DNA of 25,632 nucleotides, from assembly GCA_002359185.1 (NCBI GenBank), contig DEML01000031.1, positions 69,763-95,394 of the forward strand, read 5' to 3'. Source of the stretch: Planctomycetaceae bacterium UBA2671 (GTDB lineage Bacteria; Planctomycetota; Planctomycetia; Planctomycetales; Planctomycetaceae). Positions 17,701 through 25,632 of this stretch are shown piece after piece (position 1 is the stretch's first letter; the number at the start of each line of letters is the position of its first letter). Position numbers and translations under genes: made by a program. A model generated the notes under the pieces. The model was not told the origin of the DNA, did no database searches, and was given only the letters and a program-made list of their open reading frames with translations.

Positions 17701-20700
17701 GTAATCTGATTTTTTCTCAGATGGTGGCACCCCGATATGGAATGACATCTCTCCATCTGGAAACTCAACTAAAGGGGCATGGAGTTTTGGATCGGACGCA
17801 TCTCCATTAATATAAAAGCGAGATTCCTGACCATCCCAGACGTAAGCCAAGTGAGTTCTAATCGAACCAGGTGTAGCGTGTATGTAATGATGTGGGCTAG
17901 GAGTGAAACTGCTTTGAAGAATTTCACACTCCCACATTGGTTGATTCCGACCATTTGTGGCATGATTGATACGAAGGCCGTTGTCCCCCCAACAATTGCC
18001 GATGATTATTCGATCGTTCCATGGATGAACGGGAGCCACCCAAGCTTCAATTGTGATTGGATGAGAGCCATCATATTTGATGGGCGTGACAACGTGATCG
18101 TCGACACCATCAAAATACAGAGCGAGATTCTTTTCGGGAAGCTTCTTTTCAATCTCAACGGTAGGATGCGGCGTCAGTTCCTTAATTCGTATATTTCGAA
18201 AAGCCATCTCATTCGCTTCGCCCTTCCAGTTAGACAGATAGATCCGTCCGGAACGTGGTCGACTTTTCAGGGACTCGTTAAGAGACATATTCGCCTGAGC
18301 GGTTTGGATTCCATTAACCGAGACCTGAACTTCATCTCCAACGGCTCGGAGAGTCAGGCTGTTCCATTCACCGAGTTTATTGAGAGGAGATTTCCCAGGA
18401 CCAGTGACTGCATAAATTGAGCCAGTGCGGGTATCGTCAGTAAGTTGATAGTTCGGAATTCGCGGATGTTCATAATTGCTGTCGATGATTTGAGCTTCCA
18501 TGCCGGCTCGGGCCGCATTGCCTTCCAATTCTGCACGAAAATAAACGCCACTGTTTCCATTTGGTACTAATTTGAATTCGAGTTGCAGTTCGAAGTCCGA
18601 ATAAGTTCCTTCATGAATGAGAAATCCATCTTCATCGCTGGTACAGATCAGGACCCCATCGTGAACAGCCCATCCGGTTGTCGATTCCTCACGATTCTCT
18701 CGATTGTCACCGGAGGTCAGCATTGGTTGCCAGCCGCTGAGGTCTTTTCCGTTGAATAGCGATTTCCATTCTGAATCAGCAGACTGACTTGTGACTAATG
18801 TTGAATGATGAGAATCTGAAGTACTGACTTCATCAACTTGAATTCGATGACCTTTCCAGTCAGTCAGGCTGCCATCCGCCCAGGTGTGAGTTCCTTCAAG
18901 AACTCCCCGCTCGGAGATTGTTGCCAGAACGGTACCGCGATCTGCGTCAAAATAGGTTAATCGGATAACTCCATCGATGTTTCGCCACGTACCATATTCT
19001 CTCGTCCCCTTGAGGACTGTATGATCGGGAAGGAATGTGTAATCGATTGTACCATGGTACTGCGTGTCCTGTTCCAGCCACTCGATTCGATAGGTCCCCA
19101 GCCAGTCCTCCGGCAAAGTTGTCTGTGGTTCCGAGTTGTTTGAACGGGATACCAGGTCTGGTTCTTTTACAACACGTTTCACCACCACGATGGGGGAGTT
19201 CAGTCGTTCGACTGTGACCCGTTGCGGCTCTATTTTAAAGTTTTCTCTGCCGGAGCCGAGTTCGATTTCATAATCCCCCACTTCGAGTTGGAGCGACCAG
19301 CCACTTTCCCGATTCGCAACCTTAACGAGTTTTCCTTCCTCCAACACACGAACTGAAATTTGATCGGCATACTCCTCGGCGACCTGAATTTCAATTTCTC
19401 CTTCCGGGGTTTGAATGCGGAAGAAGATAAAACCAAGCAGTAATGCCAGCGGCAGGAGTGACATTGCTACCCACCAGCCCGAATTCGAATTTGGCGGAAT
19501 TTGAGTGTTCGTGTTTAAAGCAGAAATTGGAGTGAGATCAAGTGCTTCGAGCTTTTCGGCGACTTCTAACATAGTTGCAGGTCGTGCTTGCGGATCTTTG
19601 GCAAGCATGCGAAGACAAAGTTGCTCTAAATCCTCAGGAATCGCCTGATTTAATTTTGAAGGAGGCTGTGGTTCATCACGGGTGATGGCCGCCATAACCA
19701 TACCCATCGGTCCGGTAAAAGGAAGTTTGCCTGTCAATGCCGAATAAAGCATGACCCCCAGTGAATAGATATCGGAGCGATGATCGATCTGGTCGAGCCG
19801 CCCCTCGACCTGTTCTGGAGACATAAATGCGGGGGAGCCGATTGTTTCCCCCGAAAGTGTGATTCGTTCATCTGCCAATGCTGTACTGCGGAATGCAAGT
19901 CCAAAGTCCATCACGATCGGCTGGCCAGCCTGATTGATCATCACATTGGACGGTTTCAAATCGCGATGTACGATTCCCTGATCATGAGCCACTTGCATCG
20001 TGCGTGCGATCGAAGACAAAAGCGGAATTGACTCTGAGAGATCGGGTAAAACCTCCGAGCTCCAGAAGTTCTGGAGTGTGAATCCATCGATATAGGCCAT
20101 TGTCAGAAAAGGCTGACCTTCGATTTCTCCTGCATCGTAAATCGGACATATGAGTGGATGCTGCAAGAGTGCAGCAGCTTTGGCTTCATTGATAAATCGC
20201 TTGGAAACCAGATCGGAGTTGTGAGAAAAATGCGGCATCTTCAATGCCACCCGGCGATCGAGTAACGTATCGAGTGCCAGATAGACTTCTCCCATTCCAC
20301 CTACACCCAGTTTTGATTCCAGATGATATCGACCGAAGTCTCTGGGCTGGAAATTATGAGCCGGAAATTCCGAATCCGAAGAATTATCGAGCAATGTGTC
20401 CGAGATGAACCTGGGTGATTCGAGTTCGAGTTCGGATTGAACCTTTTTAAGTGTGTGTTCGATATGAGGGACGTTGCGATAGCGGTCCAGATACTCTTTG
20501 ATTTCCGGATGATCTCCCCAGCGGCAACGACTCCGATACTCCTCAGCGATCAGTTCTTTGAGATATCCTTCTGAGTTCGCTAACTCCGGCCAAAGATTGA
20601 AGTAATGATCTGCCAGAGGTCTATCCGGGATTCCAGCAAGACTGGTATCGCCTGCTGAATTCAGTGCTGTCTCCTGAGGAAGCTGCGTATGAGCATCTCG

Positions 20701-20856
20701 CCAGCGATATTCCAGGTCGATGCAGGCGAGTTCCTGCTTCAACTCCAACTGATCGTTTCTGTAAATTGGGCAGACCAAAAGAAATTCTGAGAGCTCGGGC
20801 CGCTTCCCTTCGCGACAAAGTCGTTCGAATTCCTCAAGGGCCTGGTCCGGAGACAT
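14725..20856 (-). CDS. Giant membrane Ser/Thr kinase with DUF1080, LamG and WD40 domains
   Basis: This is a 2043-residue protein. After an N-terminal helical region (about 1-170) comes a bacterial Hanks-type kinase domain (about 176-440). It has the glycine loop GVGGMGEV (184-191), K206, HRDLKPSN (D299), DFG (317-319) and SPE (346-348), so it should be active. One transmembrane helix (about 461-479) follows. Outside the membrane are a beta-rich linker (about 484-562), a small unassigned domain (about 581-672), a DUF1080/3-keto-disaccharide hydrolase-like domain (about 696-894, with SLFNGKDLSGW), two LamG/concanavalin-like domains (about 908-1118 and 1148-1373), and a long WD40-type propeller region (about 1395-2015, with many FSPDGK/WSPDGE motifs). 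By topology the kinase is cytoplasmic and the roughly 1560-residue tail is extracytoplasmic. A role in sensing glycans or surface proteins is inferred. The start ATG lacks an obvious ribosome site. The sigma factor nearby suggests a shared pathway. Confidence 0.93.
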   Translation of the reverse strand: MSPDQALEEFERLCREGKRPELSEFLLVCPIYRNDQLELKQELACIDLEYRWRDAHTQLPQETALNSAGDTSLAGIPDRPLADHYFNLWPELANSEGYLKELIAEEYRSRCRWGDHPEIKEYLDRYRNVPHIEHTLKKVQSELELESPRFISDTLLDNSSDSEFPAHNFQPRDFGRYHLESKLGVGGMGEVYLALDTLLDRRVALKMPHFSHNSDLVSKRFINEAKAAALLQHPLICPIYDAGEIEGQPFLTMAYIDGFTLQNFWSSEVLPDLSESIPLLSSIARTMQVAHDQGIVHRDLKPSNVMINQAGQPIVMDFGLAFRSTALADERITLSGETIGSPAFMSPEQVEGRLDQIDHRSDIYSLGVMLYSALTGKLPFTGPMGMVMAAITRDEPQPPSKLNQAIPEDLEQLCLRMLAKDPQARPATMLEVAEKLEALDLTPISALNTNTQIPPNSNSGWWVAMSLLPLALLLGFIFFRIQTPEGEIEIQVAEEYADQISVRVLEEGKLVKVANRESGWSLQLEVGDYEIELGSGRENFKIEPQRVTVERLNSPIVVVKRVVKEPDLVSRSNNSEPQTTLPEDWLGTYRIEWLEQDTQYHGTIDYTFLPDHTVLKGTREYGTWRNIDGVIRLTYFDADRGTVLATISERGVLEGTHTWADGSLTDWKGHRIQVDEVSTSDSHHSTLVTSQSADSEWKSLFNGKDLSGWQPMLTSGDNRENREESTTGWAVHDGVLICTSDEDGFLIHEGTYSDFELQLEFKLVPNGNSGVYFRAELEGNAARAGMEAQIIDSNYEHPRIPNYQLTDDTRTGSIYAVTGPGKSPLNKLGEWNSLTLRAVGDEVQVSVNGIQTAQANMSLNESLKSRPRSGRIYLSNWKGEANEMAFRNIRIKELTPHPTVEIEKKLPEKNLALYFDGVDDHVVTPIKYDGSHPITIEAWVAPVHPWNDRIIIGNCWGDNGLRINHATNGRNQPMWECEILQSSFTPSPHHYIHATPGSIRTHLAYVWDGQESRFYINGDASDPKLHAPLVEFPDGEMSFHIGVPPSEKKSDYWRFHGYVDEIRFSNVARYDSTFIPPERHRSDNETIALYHCDDEAANLILKDASGNGNDAEIFGATRKPNYEMHMPSDYYSHLNEYEQATHKVMPTRKGPALRFTTSGAKVEIPAVDFDFAEPFTAEFWGTPESEWHSRYEWGRIGYRLGKTNIRLSFPEYRWRLRVWNGPAVNNEVSRTHTARLDTRIHFAMQWNGEHLELFINGHPVPGPEITDAASFPSLKDWLTVTLKLANGESSFLGSWEGDAQFGGEIDSFRLSRGARYQQADQPEEQPVPFKPQELIVDEQTLILYDFHEGEGNVLHDLSGNDYHGTITPETIWVPAPPEVKMLPGLVAEPPDEENILRTQVITRWPQAEPCHHTFSPDGKLYAIGSRDGLVRLFEGGPEGELKSVIHIRKPDNYGAFGMHWAADSKMFFTATYDWIQIWSIEGKLLHEWQARLTDIEWHSRENILGGSDRSFAYHWTPAGKELLKVETWGSDRGSRFVWSPEGDRFLTVNGNVVLLWSRTGEIIKQIPIDFTIFECEWSPDGERIVIITDDKQIVMMSPEGELLKRSQFESYGPLDVCWAPDSQSFAVSDRDYVSVWDRKANRVTRYQSVQFKSTYNCFCFSPNGQQHLILKIDKSIRIHDTNSGQLIKRLHEEVPLLTSVDWNQNNKLLMVANHTHEYPVGLFNEEGTRQTEFIKLNKPGYNAAWNTATDEVVLGADWELWRINTGNSENQRLGSADKLTWAEFGYRRIAVHPAGTFIAGTGMNNPVRILNSKGELIKELKLGREIFSMKFSPDGQWLAINTSGAGITIYDTAAWNKYCEIKESSMYGVDWSSDSSKIITTISRGSIKIFNLEGLLQQEFEPDWRVGRDQSYTALSWSPDDRWIVSSRDIDVQAYNLETKERRQFPLHNGIVRDAVWISPAEFVTAADDGTLSCWDVESGKRRWITVTLWNRQNELKTVTLSATGEVLQIDPGVETMLVDLTETETGQFKIAPFKSPSSQIVE

Positions 20857-21499
20857 TACTTAATACTTTCTGTGAATCGCTGATTGATTCTGGCCAATAT
20901 AACTTCTCAATCTATTCTACAAAACCGGGACACAGCATCATTACAGCTGTATACGGATATCCGAATTCAAAACGAATCTGGACAGAATTTTAATATTTCT
21001 CGATCAGAAAGCATTAATGATTGCTAACTGACCAACAGGCCCAGTTGACTTGAATTTGGGTTCAGTCAGAAGCGGGAACGATTTTGGGTAATCAATCTTC
21101 CGGCGAAAATGGATAAATACTTTCGTCCTCAGAGCGAACGTATTGTTAAGTTTTGTTTCAACAATAAATAGTTGCAGTTTCAATCAGACAACCGGAACTC
21201 AATCATTGGCTCAAACCTTCCTCAACTTATTTCTTAGAGTTTGCATATTGAGCTTTTTCTTTCGTTTCGTGTTTGGAGGATTTGAGTTCCGAATCACGCA
21301 ATAGCAAGAATAAATTGTAAACTCTTTTCCAGTTGGAGTTTATGGGTATTGATAAACACGTATTTTCTCCTGAGATGCAATAAAATATCTTGAATTCTCG
21401 AAATCGATGTCCAGTCGAGTCCTCATATTCGGATCTCCTGTTGCTCGGAAAGTTCCGGGTTAATAATCAGAGGAACTCATTCAAAAATTGGACTTCGAG
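20857..21499. promoter_or_regulatory. Divergent promoter region between kinase and adhesin genes
   Basis: This 643-base AT-rich gap separates two divergent genes, so it should carry both promoters. No gene is seen. Two perfect 10-base palindromes lie almost back to back, TACAGCTGTA (20942-20951) and CGGATATCCG (20954-20963), about 90 bases upstream of the kinase start. A third inverted repeat has arms TATTGTT (21141-21147) and AACAATA (21160-21166). A small one, CGGAA-AG-TTCCG, is at 21447-21458. I could not assign -35/-10 boxes with confidence. Confidence 0.4.
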
Positions 21500-24400
21500 A
21501 TGAATAGCTCATACCTGATCAATTTTTTCCACACCTGCTTTCGTGGTCTTGAAGAATTCAATCCTCGACGTAAGCGTCACTTTCGTCGTCACAAAACTTC
21601 TAGTGCAACGGCTATGGAAGTTCTGGAATCTCGTCAACTCTTGTCCGGAACAAATGCGGATCTGACTCCTGTGTCCTCTTTCGACTTAATTGTCGATACC
21701 AATGTGGACGAGAGTGACGGTGATTTTTCAGCGGGAGATCTTTCACTTAGAGAGGCTATTGAAATGGCCAATCAGATCTCTGCCAATAATCCTGAGCAAG
21801 TCAGAATCGGCTTTGCCAGTGCACTTCGCGGTGACACAATTCTCCTGAATGGTTCGCAGCTTGAAATCACAGGTGACGTCGGTCTCACTGGGTTTGGGGA
21901 TGCGGATTTAACTATTAACGCCAATGGTCAAAGCCGTGCCTTTTACATTTCTGGGGAGGCCATCGCGGATCTGGAAGGTTTAACAATCACTGGTGGTTTG
22001 CAGCAATTGACGGAAGCAGCTTCAGGAACGGATCACCTGGGAGGTGCGATATTCAACCAGGGAATTCTGAGAGTTACTGAATCTGTAATTTTCGGGAATC
22101 AGGCTTATGAAGGGGGAGCGATTTACTCCGAAGGGACTACGACAGTTGAACTCTCCGTACTGAAGGAAAATCGAGCCGCAGGGAATGGGGGAGCGATCAG
22201 TGGGGATGATGGACTCGTTGTGATCTCAGAATCTACTCTGGAAAACAATTCCAGTCAAAACAATGGCGGAGCTATCTTTCTCTGGTCGGCTGACCTGCAG
22301 GTTGAGAGCAGCCTGCTGACTCAAAACAGTGCCACCATCGGAGGAGCCATTTCAGCCAGAGCCAATCATGGCAATGAATTCTATCTCATCAACAGCACAT
22401 TAGTGGAAAATGAGGCCAGTTTTTCTGGAGGAGGAGTTTATTCCTTTACGGATACCTACATCACGAATTCCACAATCTCAGGAAACCGTGTCTTAAAGCA
22501 GACGAATGGCGGAGGTGGTGGAGTGGTTATTCGATACTACGACAACTCCTCTCACGGAACACTGACACTACACAACTCGATCGTTGCAGGAAACTACCAG
22601 GATGATCAAGGAGAATTGAGTGGGAGCGAGATCGATATTGATGACAACACAACCGTCGGAAATGTCGTTTCCGGCACGCATAACATTATTGGCGATGCTG
22701 GTACTTCTGAGTCGTTGACGCATGGTGTAAATGGAAATATCGTCGGGAACAATGGGGTCGGCACACTGGCGATTGGATCGGTGCTGTTTGATGCCGATTC
22801 CGATGGAATGATTACTCATCGCGATTTGCTTGATCATACTGGCCCAACGAAATCTCTGTCACTTGGTCGGAACTCACTGGCGATCGATGCGGGAGATAAT
22901 TCTCAAGCCAAGGATGCTTCCGGAGTGACACTACTGAATGATCAGCGTGGTCAGCAACGGGTTCGAGAAGGCAATCTGGATCAAGTCGAAACTGTTGATA
23001 TCGGTGCCTATGAAATGGCAACTCCGATTATCGTCAATACTCTGGAAGATACCGTCATCGTCGATGAGTTCACCTCGCTGCGAGAAGCAATAACTGCAGC
23101 TCACGTAATCGGCGGGGACAATGTTATCGATTTTGCAGATTCTCTGAGCGGTGGCACAATCACTCTAAATAACTCAGAAATAGGAATTGGTAGCGATATT
23201 TTCATTCGTGGTTTGGGCAGAGACAATCTCACAATCGATGCCAACGATATGAGTCAGCATTTCGTAAACAATGGGGCATCAATCTCAACAATTGCAGATG
23301 TGCGACTGACGGGCGGAAATGATGTTCAGACCGACTTTGGACTAGGCGGCTCAATTGAGAACGATGGGATCCTCAACATCGCCGGAGTGAAATTCGACAA
23401 TAACTATTCCCGCTATCGCGGTGGTGCAATTTACAATCACGACGGCAGTGATTTAACCATTCTGAATTCGAACTTCATTGAGAATACTTCAAATTATCAA
23501 GGCGGCTCAATTGCCAATCATGGGGTCACGACGATTTATTCCTCCCTGTTTGAGGGGAACACGGCACCTTACCAGGGAGGAGCCATCTACAATTATCATT
23601 ACTTCCCTGTGCGTGATTTCGATGGACAAGTGGCTATTCTCGACAGTCAGTTCATCAGTAATCAAGCAATTGATCGGCAGGGAGGAGCCCTTTATTCAGC
23701 CGGGGGAGTAGTGTCCATTGATGGTTCCGACTTTATTGACAACTTCGCCCCACAGGATTCGGGAGCAATCTCTACATACTACACACAGCTTTCCATCAGA
23801 AATAGTCTCTTTGAAGGGAACGAAACAACTGCATTTCATGCTGGGGCGGTGCTGGCAGCCAGTACTGACAATATATTGATATCGCACTCCACATTTCGAG
23901 ACAATCATGCCGCAGGTTTCGGGGGTGGTGTATATATCACTAATGGATTCGATCACTTAATTGAATACAGCACATTTGAGGGCAATAGTGCAGGCACAGG
24001 TGGAGGGCTCATGTTATTGGGTTCCGGCATTGTTCGTAACAGTACATTCACCAATAACACCTCAAGGCAAGACGGTGGTGGGATTGTCTTTTCACATCCT
24101 AATTCTGGAAACGCACGGCAATTTCTAATCAACTCTACAGTCAGTGGGAACACTGCAGGCTGGAGTGGTGGAGGGGTTTTTCTTTCACGCGGAAATTACC
24201 TGACGCTTACTAATAGCACGGTAACGCAAAACCATGCTGAAGGTTCTGGAGGTGGCGGTGTAAATGTTCATACCGGAACTGTTGAGATTAACAATTCAAT
24301 TGTCGCTGGAAATACACTCGGTTCCGAACGCGTTATGAAAGATCTGGGGAACAATGGCCACCTTGATTTCATCAATTACATTGGCCAGCACAGCCTGTTC

Positions 24401-25632
24401 GGCGATACTGATTCTGCCAACTACTTCACCGATGGCGTTGACGGGAATAGAATTGGAATTGATGTGGATACAGTTCTTGATTCCGAACTGAAAGACAACG
24501 GCGGGCTGATCAAAACTCATGCCTTGCTAGAAGATTCTCTGGCGATAAATGCTGGAAATAATGCTTTGGCTCTCGATGCCAGTATGAATGCACTCACCAC
24601 CGATCAGCGTGGTAGCGGCTTTGATCGCATAATCGGCGATCGGGTCGATATTGGAGCTTACGAATCGACCAGCATGACCGGTGGCGGGCCAACAACAAGA
24701 ATTGACATCAGCCCCTCGAGCCTGGGCTATGGGATCCCCGGTCAGGATAACGCGACCGGTGCAGGCTTTATTCTCTACAGCCAGCAGAGCGTACAACAAC
24801 GGTTTGCCGGGGCAATCATCGCCAACGGCGCTGAGCACTTTGTGGCGGTCCGTTATCTCAACAGTCAATGGCAATATGCCCACAACGATGTCTGGGTGGA
24901 CTTTACTCCGACCACGGGGGATCGACTGATCGCCTCGGTCAATTTCGATAGCAGCCAGGTGCAGATGCTGCAGGGAAGCAGCGGGAGCGTAAACGGGATC
25001 AACCAAGGGTATGTCGAGAGTGATCTGACGATTACCCCCAACCAGTGGAGAGACCGTCCGAACGCGGGTGAGTTTGGCATCACGGGAACTTACTTCACTC
25101 TGGAACAGACCACACCTCAGACAACCCGAGTGGACATCACCCCCTCGAGCCTGGGCTATGGGATTCCCGGTCAGGATAACGCGACCGGTGCAGGCTTTAT
25201 TCTCTACAGCCAGCAGAGCGTGCAACAACGGTTCGCCGGAGCGGTTGTCGCCAATGGGGCCGAGCACTTTGTGGTGGTCCGATTTATCAGTAATCAATGG
25301 CAATACGCCAATAACGATGTCTGGGTGGACTTCACTCCGACCACGGGAGATCGCCTGATTGCTGCGATCGATTTCAGCAGCAGTCAGGTGCAGGTGCTGC
25401 AGGGAAGCAGCGGGAGTGTGAACGGGATCAATCAGGGTTATGTTGAGGGGGATCTGACGATTACTCCCAACCAGTGGAGAGATCGTCCGAACGCGGGGGA
25501 ATTTGGCATTACGGGAACTTACTTCTCGGTGGAACAGTCCCCGCCCCAGATAACCCAGGTGGACATCGCCCCATCCAGCCTGGGCTATGGCATCCCCGGC
25601 CAGGACAACGCGACCGGCAACGGCTTTATCAT
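21500..25632 (+). CDS. Giant secreted beta-helix (Pmp-like) surface protein, 3' end outside window
   Basis: The frame is open from the ATG at 21500 to the window edge, at least 1377 residues, with no stop. The N-terminus is basic (RRKRHFRRH) and carries LESRQLLSG (42-50), the planctomycete LExRxLLS motif associated with export. Two parallel beta-helix modules follow (about 62-505 and 507-1055). Each opens with SLREAI (CSLREA-type; 82-87 and 526-531) and closes with DQRG...VDIGAYE, the choice-of-anchor Q pattern. Between these are many GGAI/GGGV plus NN/EN repeats, as in chlamydial Pmp proteins. The first module contains an EF-hand-like loop (431-442). From about 1066 a 143-residue unit repeats in tandem. 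The ribosome site is weak. The gene is divergent from the giant kinase. A surface adhesin or matrix role is likely from the family; the ligand is unknown. Confidence 0.88.
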   Translation, partial: MNSSYLINFFHTCFRGLEEFNPRRKRHFRRHKTSSATAMEVLESRQLLSGTNADLTPVSSFDLIVDTNVDESDGDFSAGDLSLREAIEMANQISANNPEQVRIGFASALRGDTILLNGSQLEITGDVGLTGFGDADLTINANGQSRAFYISGEAIADLEGLTITGGLQQLTEAASGTDHLGGAIFNQGILRVTESVIFGNQAYEGGAIYSEGTTTVELSVLKENRAAGNGGAISGDDGLVVISESTLENNSSQNNGGAIFLWSADLQVESSLLTQNSATIGGAISARANHGNEFYLINSTLVENEASFSGGGVYSFTDTYITNSTISGNRVLKQTNGGGGGVVIRYYDNSSHGTLTLHNSIVAGNYQDDQGELSGSEIDIDDNTTVGNVVSGTHNIIGDAGTSESLTHGVNGNIVGNNGVGTLAIGSVLFDADSDGMITHRDLLDHTGPTKSLSLGRNSLAIDAGDNSQAKDASGVTLLNDQRGQQRVREGNLDQVETVDIGAYEMATPIIVNTLEDTVIVDEFTSLREAITAAHVIGGDNVIDFADSLSGGTITLNNSEIGIGSDIFIRGLGRDNLTIDANDMSQHFVNNGASISTIADVRLTGGNDVQTDFGLGGSIENDGILNIAGVKFDNNYSRYRGGAIYNHDGSDLTILNSNFIENTSNYQGGSIANHGVTTIYSSLFEGNTAPYQGGAIYNYHYFPVRDFDGQVAILDSQFISNQAIDRQGGALYSAGGVVSIDGSDFIDNFAPQDSGAISTYYTQLSIRNSLFEGNETTAFHAGAVLAASTDNILISHSTFRDNHAAGFGGGVYITNGFDHLIEYSTFEGNSAGTGGGLMLLGSGIVRNSTFTNNTSRQDGGGIVFSHPNSGNARQFLINSTVSGNTAGWSGGGVFLSRGNYLTLTNSTVTQNHAEGSGGGGVNVHTGTVEINNSIVAGNTLGSERVMKDLGNNGHLDFINYIGQHSLFGDTDSANYFTDGVDGNRIGIDVDTVLDSELKDNGGLIKTHALLEDSLAINAGNNALALDASMNALTTDQRGSGFDRIIGDRVDIGAYESTSMTGGGPTTRIDISPSSLGYGIPGQDNATGAGFILYSQQSVQQRFAGAIIANGAEHFVAVRYLNSQWQYAHNDVWVDFTPTTGDRLIASVNFDSSQVQMLQGSSGSVNGINQGYVESDLTITPNQWRDRPNAGEFGITGTYFTLEQTTPQTTRVDITPSSLGYGIPGQDNATGAGFILYSQQSVQQRFAGAVVANGAEHFVVVRFISNQWQYANNDVWVDFTPTTGDRLIAAIDFSSSQVQVLQGSSGSVNGINQGYVEGDLTITPNQWRDRPNAGEFGITGTYFSVEQSPPQITQVDIAPSSLGYGIPGQDNATGNGFI
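24695..25632 (+). repeat. Tandem 429-bp (143-aa) repeats, third copy cut by window end
   Basis: Two full copies (24695-25123 and 25124-25552) and the start of a third (25553-25632) are exactly 429 bases apart and in frame. Each opens with a (T)xxDI.PSSLGYGIPGQDNAT block. Conserved points further along include NDVWVDFTPTTGDRL, LQGSSGSVNGINQGY and NQWRDRPNAGEFGITGTYF. DNA identity is high, with the divergence concentrated in the middle of the unit. I do not recognise the domain. The total copy number cannot be known from this window. Confidence 0.92.

Noticed and set aside
21500..24694. Repeated GGAGG/GGCGG-like motifs considered as a CRISPR or DNA repeat array
   Set aside because: The spacing is irregular and the motifs encode Gly-Gly-Ala turns of a beta-helix, so this is protein-level repetition.
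24527..25303. Minus-strand 258-aa open frame opposite the tandem repeats
   Set aside because: Its internal repetition merely mirrors the plus-strand 429-bp repeats, and the plus frame is continuous with the beta-helix protein.

Overview
The window looks like a piece of a planctomycete chromosome, probably from Planctomycetales and of moderate GC content. This is an inference from several lineage habits that occur together. They are an ECF sigma factor beside a very large membrane Ser/Thr kinase, a kinase fused to DUF1080, LamG and WD40 parts, and a giant secreted protein with an LExRxLLS motif near its N-terminus. PAS-rich hybrid kinases are also present. No rRNA, tRNA or CRISPR array was found.

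Region 1 (1-2333, minus strand) holds nrfH and nrfA, a tetraheme quinol dehydrogenase and a pentaheme nitrite reductase for respiratory nitrite ammonification. The upstream gap carries a small palindrome.

Region 2 (2334-10346, minus strand) is a signalling block. A two-TM PAS histidine kinase, a single-domain response regulator and a 1189-residue hybrid kinase are joined by two ATGA stop/start overlaps. The fifth PAS domain of the hybrid kinase is a complete LOV photoreceptor by residues and spacing, so a blue-light input is predicted. Upstream, separated by a gap with nested inverted repeats, lies a REC-pseudoREC-HDOD protein.

Region 3 (10347-12724) is a scar of mobile DNA. It contains an orphan plus-strand intrinsic terminator, a transposase broken by two in-frame stops, and a short remnant resembling the C-terminus of a phage terminase large subunit.

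Region 4 (12725-25632) holds an ECF sigma factor, a secreted protein of unknown function (minus strand), and a 2043-residue Ser/Thr kinase (minus strand). The kinase carries an extracytoplasmic DUF1080-LamG-LamG-WD40 tail. Diverging from it is a giant secreted beta-helix protein with two Pmp-like modules, followed by near-identical 143-residue tandem repeats that run off the window. A working model is that the kinase senses glycans or the cell surface and acts with the sigma factor, while the beta-helix protein is a surface adhesin. This link is inference from context.

The most notable items are the LOV hybrid kinase, the lectin-like/WD40 kinase, the unrecognised 143-residue repeat, and a possible structured RNA ending at the orphan terminator.
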